Of a stretch of 57,942 nucleotides of DNA, positions 40,806 through 48,931 are shown in pieces (position 1 is the stretch's first letter; every line of letters begins with the position of its first letter). Under the pieces are notes generated by a model. That model had not been told where the DNA came from, ran no database searches, and saw only the letters and a program-made list of their open reading frames with translations. Source of the DNA: DSBG01 sp049975365 (lineage in GTDB: Bacteria; Desulfobacterota; Desulfomonilia; UBA1062); contig JBNGDS010000009.1 of NCBI GenBank assembly GCA_049975365.1, forward strand, positions 1 through 57,942, read 5' to 3'. A program made the position numbers and the translations under genes.

Positions 40806-43784
40806 ATGAAAAAACACCTTGAGTCGTTCAGTGAGTGGATTATCGGCCATCGTCTTGTTCTCCTGGTCGTCTTCGCCCTTGTCACGGTCGCCTTTGCAAC
40901 GCTAGCCCTCAGGCTGGAGGTCAACAACGACCATGACACCTGGCTCCCACAGCATGACAAGGTTGCACAGCTGCTGAGACAGGCTGACAAAGATTTCTCG
41001 TCGAATGTCATGCTCTTCTGCGTGATCCAGTTCGAGAAGGGGGTATTCACGCCTGAAGCATTAACCCTCATGGAACGCATTACTCACGAACTGGAGAACA
41101 TCGACGAACTCTTCAATGTCACCAGCATCACCAACATCCTTGATATCCGCAGGATTGAAGGCGGAATCGAGGTGAACGATCTCATTCCCGAAATACCCGA
41201 GACTGAAGAGGGTATGCATGAGCTCCAGGCGTATGTCCTCTCGAAGGAAACCTACGTGAACTCCATTGTGTCCTCAGACTGCATCTACACCGCCATCATG
41301 ACGAACATCGAGAGCGACCAGGACGAGGTCAAGATCGCGGACAAGGTGTTTCAGACCATCGATAGGCTAGCCGCATCTCATCCCCACTATTACGGAGGCG
41401 ACCCAGCGGTCCACTATTTCATGAATTTCTACATGATCGAGGACATGAAGCTGCTCGTTCCCATCATCATCGTCGTCGTCGTGATCGTGCTCGGCTTCGG
41501 ATTGCGGAGGATATCCGGGGTATTCCTGCCCATGTCTATGGTGGGCCTTTCCATTGTATGGACCTTCGGGATCATGTCCATCCTGAATTTTCCCGTCAAC
41601 ATCCTGAGCCCGGCAGTCGTGGTGCTCCTGGTGGCTCTCGGATCGGATTACGCGGTCCACATCTACAACCACTACCTCAAGAGGGGGGATGTCATCACGT
41701 CGACCTCGGAGATCACGCAGCCCGTGGTCATGAGTGCAATGACTACCATCGCCGGTCTGCTCACCTTCTCCACCACGCGGATCGAGGTGCTCAACAACTT
41801 CGGGATCGAGCTCGCCTTCGGCCTTGGGTGTACCTGTATCCTTTCTATCACGCTCATGGGCATTCTTCTCTACATTCTCAAGACGAAACCGGCCCTTGAT
41901 GAGGATACCGGAAGAGTTGACGCCCACATCTTCACCCGTGTGATGTTTGCTCTGGGAGGGTGGGTTCATGACCACGCGCGGATCATTCTCGTGCTCCTGG
42001 CCATCGTGGTTCTCGGCGTTGGGTTCAATATCACCAAGATCAGGACAAATGTGGACTTTATTGGGCAGCTGCCCGAGGACAGCCCACCACGGGAAGGGTG
42101 TAACATCCTCATGGACCATTTCAACGGAATGTATCCCTTCAATTTTTATGTCCGCGGAGATCTGACAGACCCAGCCGTCATGAACAGGATGAACTTCCTC
42201 GAAAACTTTTTGAGATCTGAGGATACGATCTATGGATTCACCTCGATCAACAGTCTCATAGCAGAGGAAAACTGGCTCCTGAACGGTGTGTACGCAATAC
42301 CCGAGTCACGTCAGGGGATCGCCAATCTCTGGTTCATGCTTGAAGGTCACGACATACTGAAAACGTTCGTCACTCCAGAGAAGGACAAGGGACTCGTGAA
42401 CTCCATTGTCAAGGAGTCAGAGACCAACAAGCTGAGGTACCTTGCAAACCGAGTCGAACTGTTCATGACAGAACATGTTTCAGACCAGATCGTCACGCTG
42501 GATCCCGGGATGCTCTCCGCAGCCGGGAGGGGAGCACTCAATGAAATCAGGATCAGAGAGGCCTCCCGCCAGCTGAGCTGGCTCTCCGCTTTCTATGACA
42601 GGGAGAATGCCAGAGGGGAGGTTGATTTCAGTGTCTCCCTGGCAGAGGGTATGCAATCCCTCGAACAGAGAGTTGACCTCACCCCGGTATGGAGAGCACT
42701 GCACCAGTATCTGAGCGAGGAAACCGTTGAAATTCTGCCTGAAGAACTCATCGAACAGGTTGAGACCTATCTGAAGGCACACTGGGCGACCAGGTATGAT
42801 GCAGAAACACTCCGGATGCTCACGGGTATCATCCAGGGAGAAGGAATCATGAACGAGGATGATGCCGTGGTGACAACCCAGGGGCTCCTTAAACGATTCG
42901 ACGACACGTACAGAATCGCGAAGGTAGAAGCATTGATGGGGTCCCTTGCGGGAATCATCTCTCCTGCCCTCGATGATGACAAGAACTTCAGAAAACGCTC
43001 AAGAGGCGTGGTCTGGGAGTTTCTCTCCGAGATGCCGGTTTTCTTCAGGAGCGAGGTGGCGGGTATCCCGGGGATCGATCAGTCCATTGTATCCACCTCG
43101 GATCTTTTAATCGATCAGGCCGGGATGCCCGAGACCGTCCGTCTCGTACAGAAGATACTCATCAGGAGCCAGGTCCAGAGCCTCGGCCTCGCGGTTCTCA
43201 TTGTCCTGATCATGGTTTCTCTCGCATACCGGTCGCTGCGCAGGGGAGTGACCTCGATGATGACAGTGCTCGTGCCGCTCGTGTGCATTCTGGGCTTTAT
43301 GGGGTTGAATCATATCCCCCTCGATCTGGGCACTGTCCTGTGCGGGTCGCTCATTGTAGGACTCGGCATCGACGGATCCATCCAGTTTCTTCACCACTAC
43401 AACATGCTGCACCTCCAGGGATTGAGAAAACGTCTGGCCCTTCAGACGACCATGGGACACGTGGGCAGGGCAGTGCTCACTGCCAACGGAACGACATTTT
43501 TCGGCTTCATCGTCCTGCTCCTGTCCAGCACGACGGCGGTGAGGAATTTTTCCGTTGTGAATTCGGTGGCTATCTTCCTGGTGACCGTATCTGTTCTCAC
43601 GCTGCTGCCGGCACTGGTGACGGTACTCCACCTCGACAGGGTGGACGATCTTGAGGATTCAACCGGTGATGGTTCCGTGGTCAGAATTTTTGAGGAGTCA
43701 GCCTCCCGCCAGGACGATGATGTTCACACAACAGAGAAGAAACGGGCCCCGGCCCAGAAACGTGCAGACGAGATAACCCCATAG
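40806..43784 (+). CDS. RND/MMPL-family exporter
   Basis: A 992-residue inner membrane transporter with the two-fold RND layout. A helix at 12-34, a periplasmic loop (35-210), five or six helices (about 215-360), a helix near 390, a large periplasmic loop (410-780) and a second helix bundle (about 785-940). GSDYAVHIYNHYL near 280 and GLGIDGSIQFLHHYNML near 855 are the proton-relay helices with Asp, as in MMPL proteins. The second loop is long and rich in helices. Lipid-like or hopanoid substrates are common for this subfamily, but the substrate here is not shown. The C terminus is polar. It precedes an SGNH hydrolase gene. Confidence 0.9.
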   Translation: MKKHLESFSEWIIGHRLVLLVVFALVTVAFATLALRLEVNNDHDTWLPQHDKVAQLLRQADKDFSSNVMLFCVIQFEKGVFTPEALTLMERITHELENIDELFNVTSITNILDIRRIEGGIEVNDLIPEIPETEEGMHELQAYVLSKETYVNSIVSSDCIYTAIMTNIESDQDEVKIADKVFQTIDRLAASHPHYYGGDPAVHYFMNFYMIEDMKLLVPIIIVVVVIVLGFGLRRISGVFLPMSMVGLSIVWTFGIMSILNFPVNILSPAVVVLLVALGSDYAVHIYNHYLKRGDVITSTSEITQPVVMSAMTTIAGLLTFSTTRIEVLNNFGIELAFGLGCTCILSITLMGILLYILKTKPALDEDTGRVDAHIFTRVMFALGGWVHDHARIILVLLAIVVLGVGFNITKIRTNVDFIGQLPEDSPPREGCNILMDHFNGMYPFNFYVRGDLTDPAVMNRMNFLENFLRSEDTIYGFTSINSLIAEENWLLNGVYAIPESRQGIANLWFMLEGHDILKTFVTPEKDKGLVNSIVKESETNKLRYLANRVELFMTEHVSDQIVTLDPGMLSAAGRGALNEIRIREASRQLSWLSAFYDRENARGEVDFSVSLAEGMQSLEQRVDLTPVWRALHQYLSEETVEILPEELIEQVETYLKAHWATRYDAETLRMLTGIIQGEGIMNEDDAVVTTQGLLKRFDDTYRIAKVEALMGSLAGIISPALDDDKNFRKRSRGVVWEFLSEMPVFFRSEVAGIPGIDQSIVSTSDLLIDQAGMPETVRLVQKILIRSQVQSLGLAVLIVLIMVSLAYRSLRRGVTSMMTVLVPLVCILGFMGLNHIPLDLGTVLCGSLIVGLGIDGSIQFLHHYNMLHLQGLRKRLALQTTMGHVGRAVLTANGTTFFGFIVLLLSSTTAVRNFSVVNSVAIFLVTVSVLTLLPALVTVLHLDRVDDLEDSTGDGSVVRIFEESASRQDDDVHTTEKKRAPAQKRADEITP

Positions 43785-43899
43785 CCCTGTGGGTGAGGTA
43801 ACCCTGAAGGTCTGTACACAGAGAAGGGAGGGATCATCACAATACATCTTCCCCGGATCTGTCCTGAGGTGGAGATGCTGAAGATGTCCGCGGCGTGAT

Positions 43900-44640
43900 A
43901 TGAGGCGCATTCTCTGGGCGATTCTCTTTCTGATAGGGCTGTTCCTGTTCCTCAATTCCATTGTCTTCGGGATCAGGGTGGCACAGGGGATCAGGCTCGC
44001 CCACGAGAGCACGGCATTCCAGCTCTGGAATGCAGACGCCCTCAGGAGAGTCCTCGTTGCAGGAGACAGCACAGGGGTCGGCACCGGGGCCGAGAGTCCG
44101 TGGGATTCCGTTGCAGGACGCATCGCCAGGGATTTCCCCTGGGTAGAGATCATCAATACCTCCGAAGACGGGGCAAAGATAGCAGACGTCATCCTTCAGA
44201 TGGATGCACTCGAAGACACTGACTTCGACCTGGTCCTGGCCCAGGCAGGCGGAAACGATATCCTGCGGTTCACCGGGCTTGCGTCTCTTGAGAGAGATGT
44301 CGCTGAACTCCTGAGCATGGCAGCTTCCAGGGGAAATCACGTCATCTTCATCAGCACGGGCAATGTCGGGGCTGCCCCTGCATTCTTCCCCCCTATCAAC
44401 TGGATCTATACCTGCAGGACCAGGCAGGTGAGATCCGTGTTCCTGAAGGTTTCGCGACAGCTCCACGTGGAGTATGTTGATCTTTTCAAGGAGAAAAGAG
44501 ATGATCCCTTCCTAGAAGATCCGGAGAAGACCTTTGCCCGGGATTTTCTCCACCCCGGCAGTCCCGGCTATGGACTGTGGTATGAGGAACTCCGGAGACA
44601 AACCTCCCTGAAAGAAATTCTCACACCGGAAGGGCAATAA
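43900..44640 (+). CDS. SGNH/GDSL-type hydrolase with N-terminal membrane anchor
   Basis: A 246-residue protein with an uncleaved-looking N-terminal helix (ILWAILFLIGLFLFLNSIVFG). The SGNH blocks are VLVAGDSTGVGTGAE (nucleophile Ser), NTSEDGAKIADV (Gly block), QAGGNDIL (Asn block) and DFLHPGSPGY (Asp-x-x-His). It should be an envelope-facing esterase, lipase or deacetylase. It is 115 bp after the RND gene and 13 bp before the photolyase, so it may be in one transcript with the latter. The substrate is unknown. Confidence 0.88.
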   Translation: MRRILWAILFLIGLFLFLNSIVFGIRVAQGIRLAHESTAFQLWNADALRRVLVAGDSTGVGTGAESPWDSVAGRIARDFPWVEIINTSEDGAKIADVILQMDALEDTDFDLVLAQAGGNDILRFTGLASLERDVAELLSMAASRGNHVIFISTGNVGAAPAFFPPINWIYTCRTRQVRSVFLKVSRQLHVEYVDLFKEKRDDPFLEDPEKTFARDFLHPGSPGYGLWYEELRRQTSLKEILTPEGQ

Positions 44641-44653
44641 AAGGGGGGCTTCC

Positions 44654-46051
44654 GTGGAGCATCGTGGAATTCATCCCGCACGTGTGAAGGTTTTGAGGAA
44701 AGGAGTGTCGAAGGGATCGGACTATGTCCTCTACTGGATGCAGCAGTCCCAGCGGTCGGAGGGCAATCACGCACTGGAGTTTTGCTCACTCCAGGCCTGG
44801 GATCAGAACCTCCCCCTGATCGTGCTTTTCTGTCTCATGGACGATTATCCCGATGCGAACCTCAGGCACTACCAGTTCATGGTGCAGGGGCTCGAGGAAA
44901 CACGCGAGAGTCTCGCTCGGCGGGAGATTCTGATGGTGATCATGCGTGGCTCTCCTGTCGATGTCATTCCGGAGGTCGCCCTTCGGGCATCCTGCATGGT
45001 CTGTGATCGCGGATACCTCACGCATCAGAAGATGTGGTACAGCGAGGTCGTATCCAGAATATCCTGCCCGGTTATTCAGGTGGAAAGCGACGTGGTTATC
45101 CCGGTCGATCATGTCTCCCAGAAGGCGGAATTTGCGGCACGTACCATACGCCCGAAGATTCACACACTGGTCCCTGAATTTCTGGGTCTGCCAGAGGAGG
45201 TGCCCCTGAGGCGGTCGTCCCTCACGATGATGGGGGATTTTCCGGGGATCGAACGCATCGGAGAACTTCTTTCACATCTGGACGTGGACCGCTCGGCTCA
45301 CCCGGTGGACAGGTTTTTCATTGGAGGCACGTCCAGGGCAAAGGCCCTGCTCGGGAAATTCATTGCCGATGGACTGAGCCGGTATGAAGAGAACAGCAAT
45401 CAGCCTCAGACAGAAGATATTTCGCGCATGAGCCCGTATCTCCATTTCGGTCAGATCTCGCCGGTCTACATTGCCACACAGATCACGGGATCAGGCGTGG
45501 AGCCATCATCTGCACGGGAGGCCTACCTCGAGGAGCTCATCGTACGCAGGGAGCTTGCAGCCAACTTTGCACACTTCACCCCTGACTATGATTCATTCTC
45601 ATCCATTCCTGCCTGGGCCAAGAAGACCCTGATGCAGCACGAAGCAGATGTTCGTGAACACCTCTACACGATCGAAGATCTGGAGCAGGCCCAAACGCAT
45701 GACGAGTACTGGAATGCCGCGATGAACGAGATGAAGCACACGGGATTCATGCACAACTACATGAGGATGTACTGGGGAAAGAAAGTGCTGGAATGGAGCA
45801 GAACTCCCCAGGAGGCCTATGAGAGACTCGTGATGCTGAACAACAAGTATTTTCTCGATGGCAGGGACCCGAACTCATATGCGGGAGTTGGGTGGATTTT
45901 CGGTCTGCATGACCGGGCATGGCAGGAACGGCCGGTCTTTGGAAAAGTCAGGGTCATGACGGCGTCGGGATTGGAGCGCAAATGCGATATTCGGGCGTAT
46001 GTGGCAAAGGTGGAGGAATACGTGCAGGCAGCACGGCTTGACAATGGGTAA
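44654..46051 (+). CDS. phr: Class II CPD photolyase
   Basis: A 465-residue FAD enzyme that repairs cyclobutane pyrimidine dimers in light. Class II markers are YVLYWMQQSQRSEGNHALEF in the antenna domain, MSPYLHFGQISP, and the C-terminal MKHTGFMHNYMRMYWGKKVLEW with YFLDGRDPNSYAGVGWIFGLHDRAW. Length fits the class. The start is GTG 44654 (AAAAGGGGGGC lies upstream). Its presence in an anaerobe suggests exposure to light or DNA repair of transferred origin; I see no codon evidence of transfer. Confidence 0.96.
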   Translation: MEHRGIHPARVKVLRKGVSKGSDYVLYWMQQSQRSEGNHALEFCSLQAWDQNLPLIVLFCLMDDYPDANLRHYQFMVQGLEETRESLARREILMVIMRGSPVDVIPEVALRASCMVCDRGYLTHQKMWYSEVVSRISCPVIQVESDVVIPVDHVSQKAEFAARTIRPKIHTLVPEFLGLPEEVPLRRSSLTMMGDFPGIERIGELLSHLDVDRSAHPVDRFFIGGTSRAKALLGKFIADGLSRYEENSNQPQTEDISRMSPYLHFGQISPVYIATQITGSGVEPSSAREAYLEELIVRRELAANFAHFTPDYDSFSSIPAWAKKTLMQHEADVREHLYTIEDLEQAQTHDEYWNAAMNEMKHTGFMHNYMRMYWGKKVLEWSRTPQEAYERLVMLNNKYFLDGRDPNSYAGVGWIFGLHDRAWQERPVFGKVRVMTASGLERKCDIRAYVAKVEEYVQAARLDNG

Positions 46052-46060
46052 CGTCGATTC

Positions 46061-46077
46061 CATCACCTCAGGTGATG
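46061..46077. repeat. Perfect palindrome CATCACCT-C-AGGTGATG
   Basis: 8-bp arms around one base, 10 bp after the photolyase stop and 94 bp before the GNAT-like gene. A one-base loop is poor for RNA, so a DNA-binding site is more likely than a terminator. Confidence 0.5.
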
Positions 46078-46170
46078 ATTTCAAGGACTCGGTAACGAAA
46101 TATTCTCTGCTTTGCATCATCGGGGTTTTTCTCTAATGTATAGTGAAGAATGCAATGGAGGTGAAATGGT

Positions 46171-47292
46171 ATGATCGAGGTAAAGCACGTTGAGGGCAGG
46201 GGCTTGCGGAACCAGTTCATCATGCTCCCGTGGTCTGCACGGATCTATGACCGCGACCCCCTGTGGATTCCGCCCATCATCAGCGATCAGAAAAAGCTGT
46301 TCAATCCCCGGAAAGGATACTTTTTCGAGATCGGTGAGGCACAGCTTTTCCTTGCCTACAAGAACGGTATGCCTGTCGGGAGGATCAGCGCCCATGTCAA
46401 TCATCTCTATGAGGAAAAATACGACACCGAAACAGGGTTCTTCGGGTTCTTCGAGTCGATCGATGATATCTTAGTTGCACAGGCCCTCTTTGATGCTGCG
46501 GCAGGATGGCTCAAGAGCAGGGGGAAAAAGGTCATGAACGGCCCCCAGAGCTTTTCGATCTATGATTCTGTGGGCTTCGTCACAGAGGGATTCGATGTCA
46601 TGCCCGTCGTGGGTCTCTTCCACTTCGCCCCCTACTACAAAGATCTTGCCGAGGCGTGCGGATTTTCGAAGTGCATAGACTGGCACTGCTTCCTGGTGAA
46701 GAAGATAGACGACTACAGGCCATACCTTGAAAAGGTCAGGCTCGGCATCATGAAAGACATGGATGTGGAGTTCAAGACCCTGGAGAAAGGGGATATGGCG
46801 AGAAGGGTCAAGGAGATCGTCGAGATCTTCAATGTTGCCTGGGATGGAAACTGGGGCCATCTTCCCCTCACCCAAAAGCAGGCAGAGATGTTTTACAGCG
46901 AGCTCAAGATGATAGCCATACCCGAGCTGACCATCTTTGCCGAGAAAGACGGCAAGACGATCGGATTCATTATCTCCATTCCGGATGTAAACCCCTACCT
47001 CAGGATCCTGAACGGTCGACTCTACCCATGGCGCGTGCTCCGGGTCATGAGGGGAGTAAAGAAGACGAAAAAGATCCGCACGCTCATCATGGGCGTGCTG
47101 CCAGAGTACAGGGGCCAGAAGATCGATGATGTATTCTACCTGAAAACCATCGAGGATGGAGTTCGGCTCGGGTTCACGGAGTCAGACTGCTCATTGATCG
47201 TGGAGACGAATACAAAGATGATCGGTGCCCTGAAGCCGCTCTTTGCCCAGCGGTACAAGACCTACCGGATCTACGAGAGGTCGATCGAGTAG
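46171..47292 (+). CDS. Large GNAT-like acetyltransferase-family protein
   Basis: A 373-residue cytosolic protein. The N-terminal part (AYKNGMPVGRISAHVNHLYEEKY, TGFFGFFES) and the C-terminal part (TIFAEKDGKTIGFIISIPDVN, IRTLIMGVLPEYRGQKIDD) each look like half or full GNAT folds; the second has the acetyl-CoA-binding R/Q-x-x-G pattern (YRGQKID). This double-GNAT type is common in anaerobic bacteria and has no assigned substrate. GGAGG precedes ATG 46171. It converges with the PAP2 gene 18 bp apart. Confidence 0.8.
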   Translation: MIEVKHVEGRGLRNQFIMLPWSARIYDRDPLWIPPIISDQKKLFNPRKGYFFEIGEAQLFLAYKNGMPVGRISAHVNHLYEEKYDTETGFFGFFESIDDILVAQALFDAAAGWLKSRGKKVMNGPQSFSIYDSVGFVTEGFDVMPVVGLFHFAPYYKDLAEACGFSKCIDWHCFLVKKIDDYRPYLEKVRLGIMKDMDVEFKTLEKGDMARRVKEIVEIFNVAWDGNWGHLPLTQKQAEMFYSELKMIAIPELTIFAEKDGKTIGFIISIPDVNPYLRILNGRLYPWRVLRVMRGVKKTKKIRTLIMGVLPEYRGQKIDDVFYLKTIEDGVRLGFTESDCSLIVETNTKMIGALKPLFAQRYKTYRIYERSIE

Positions 47293-47310
47293 GGAGCTGG
47301 TCCTCTCCTA

Positions 47311-48261
47311 TCAGTCAGTTCTCTCGTACGACTCAGCGGGCTGGATTTCTCTCCCAATGAGGGAGAGGCTGAACCCCGGGCCATAGCGGAATACCAGCAA
47401 TCCCAGGATCCATCCGATGATGATATCCGCCACGTAGTGGTACCTCAGGTAGATTGTCGAGAACGTTATGAGAGAAGCCCAGACGAGTGCGTAGGGGAAG
47501 AATGATCTGCGGAAACGCCACGCAAGAAGAACTGTGAGCAGTGAGATCATGGCGTGTCCGCTGGGGCAGCAGTCGCGCATCATGCCCTCAGCCTCGGCCA
47601 GCATGGTCCTCACGAAATCGAATGTCAACACCCCGCACAATGGGAAACTCTGCAGATGGTCGAGAGTGAACCTGGGACCAATGACAGGTGTGATGTAGTA
47701 CCCCATGTACGAGATGTAGAACCCCATGAGAATGGTCGATGCATTGACATGGAACTCCTCCCGGTCCCCGAAAAAGTACAGGAGCACACACAGGCCGAAG
47801 GGGAGAAAATAGAAGCTCGCATAGGAGAGTTGGAGCACTTCAGAAAGGACGGGAAACGTGATGCTTTCCAGCAGTACGGTGGGGTCGTGCCCGAAGAACA
47901 GGATTCGATCGAGCGAGATCATCAGGTGATCCAGGTCATTGGGATTGATAAGCGGTATGAGCGTTCTGTTCTCCATGTAGATGACAATGATAATGGGCAG
48001 CACGTACCAGTCTCTGAAGAACCCGGTCCACCTGAATCTGAGGAGCAGGTGAAGTGAGCACATCGCAAAGATGAGCGCGATGATGATCACGTTGAGCAGA
48101 AAGATATTCCGTGCTGGAAGCAGTTGATCGAACAGTGCGATTAGCACATTCAGAATCATTGCCATGGCGAGGGTGAGCCGCTCCTCGAGAGAGAGTTCAT
48201 TGAGAAGTGCGTTCAGAAAATTCACTGCATTCCTCGTAGCATGTTCATCATACCATCGCAT
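47311..48261 (-). CDS. PAP2-superfamily membrane phosphatase
   Basis: A membrane protein of about 316 residues from ATG 48261 (334 if TTG 48315 is used; neither start has a good ribosome-binding site). It has about seven or eight hydrophobic helices. The PAP2 motif 2 is CCPSGHAMIS and motif 3 is LRYHYVADIIIG, with the catalytic His pair; motif 1 (KxxxxxxRP) is not plain. Relatives act on phosphatidic acid, undecaprenyl pyrophosphate or inositol phosphoceramide. It is convergent with the GNAT-like gene and divergent from the flavin-type oxidase gene. Confidence 0.82.
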   Translation of the reverse strand: MRWYDEHATRNAVNFLNALLNELSLEERLTLAMAMILNVLIALFDQLLPARNIFLLNVIIIALIFAMCSLHLLLRFRWTGFFRDWYVLPIIIVIYMENRTLIPLINPNDLDHLMISLDRILFFGHDPTVLLESITFPVLSEVLQLSYASFYFLPFGLCVLLYFFGDREEFHVNASTILMGFYISYMGYYITPVIGPRFTLDHLQSFPLCGVLTFDFVRTMLAEAEGMMRDCCPSGHAMISLLTVLLAWRFRRSFFPYALVWASLITFSTIYLRYHYVADIIIGWILGLLVFRYGPGFSLSLIGREIQPAESYERTD

Positions 48262-48345
48262 CACAGCATGCGAAGAGCCATTCCCCTTGTATCCCAGGTG
48301 TGCGGCGTGATTCAATCACTATTTTCACGGTGATCCCGAATGGTT

Positions 48346-48357
48346 TCACCGCGGTGA
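48346..48357. promoter_or_regulatory. 12-bp palindrome TCACCGCGGTGA in divergent promoter region
   Basis: A perfect palindrome between the PAP2 and flavin-type oxidase genes. A half-like copy, TTCACGGTGA, lies at 48325-48334. It may be an operator for one or both genes. Confidence 0.35.
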
Positions 48358-48451
48358 TGTTGACTCTGGGGGTTCTTCTCTTATTATTGAAGTATTTCAC
48401 ATCACCACCGATGACCCATTTGATATGGTATGACCGAGCAAGGAGACAGCA

Positions 48452-48931
48452 ATGGATTATGACGTGAAACACATCAGGGTCGTTGATCCCAATACGCTTG
48501 CAGAACAGTTGAGAACGTTATTTCACAGCCAGACACTCGCAGTTCTGTCAACCCATGAAAGAGGTCAACCCTACTGCAGCCTCATTGCATTTGCATTCAC
48601 CGAAGACCTGAATCACCTCGTGTTCGCAACGACCCGTTCGACGCGAAAGTATGCGAACATCGAGGAGGACTCCCGGGTTTCGATGCTCATCGACAACAGG
48701 AGTAACAAGATCTCGGACTTTCACGATGCCATGGCCGTGACAGCAACAGGGAGGGCTGCAGAGGTCCTGGACGAGGAGAAGGATTCGTATCTCTCCCTGT
48801 ATCTGAACAAGCACCCCCATCTTGAAGATTTTGTCCTGTCCCCCACATGTGCGCTTGTTCGGGTGCAGATCGACAAGTATGTAATCGTCAGCAGATTTCA
48901 GCACGTCATGATGCTGCACATGAAGTCATGA
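48452..48931 (+). CDS. Pyridoxamine-phosphate-oxidase-like flavin-binding protein
   Basis: A 159-residue split-barrel protein. LAVLSTHERGQPYCSLIAFAFT, VFATTRSTRKYANIEEDSRVSMLIDN and AMAVTATGRAAEV are the FMN-binding strands of the PNPOx-like family (HugZ, general stress protein 26 type). Members bind FMN, F420 or haem and often reduce small molecules. AAGGAGA precedes ATG 48452. Its stop overlaps the start of the next gene as ATGA, so the two are coupled. Confidence 0.85.
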   Translation: MDYDVKHIRVVDPNTLAEQLRTLFHSQTLAVLSTHERGQPYCSLIAFAFTEDLNHLVFATTRSTRKYANIEEDSRVSMLIDNRSNKISDFHDAMAVTATGRAAEVLDEEKDSYLSLYLNKHPHLEDFVLSPTCALVRVQIDKYVIVSRFQHVMMLHMKS

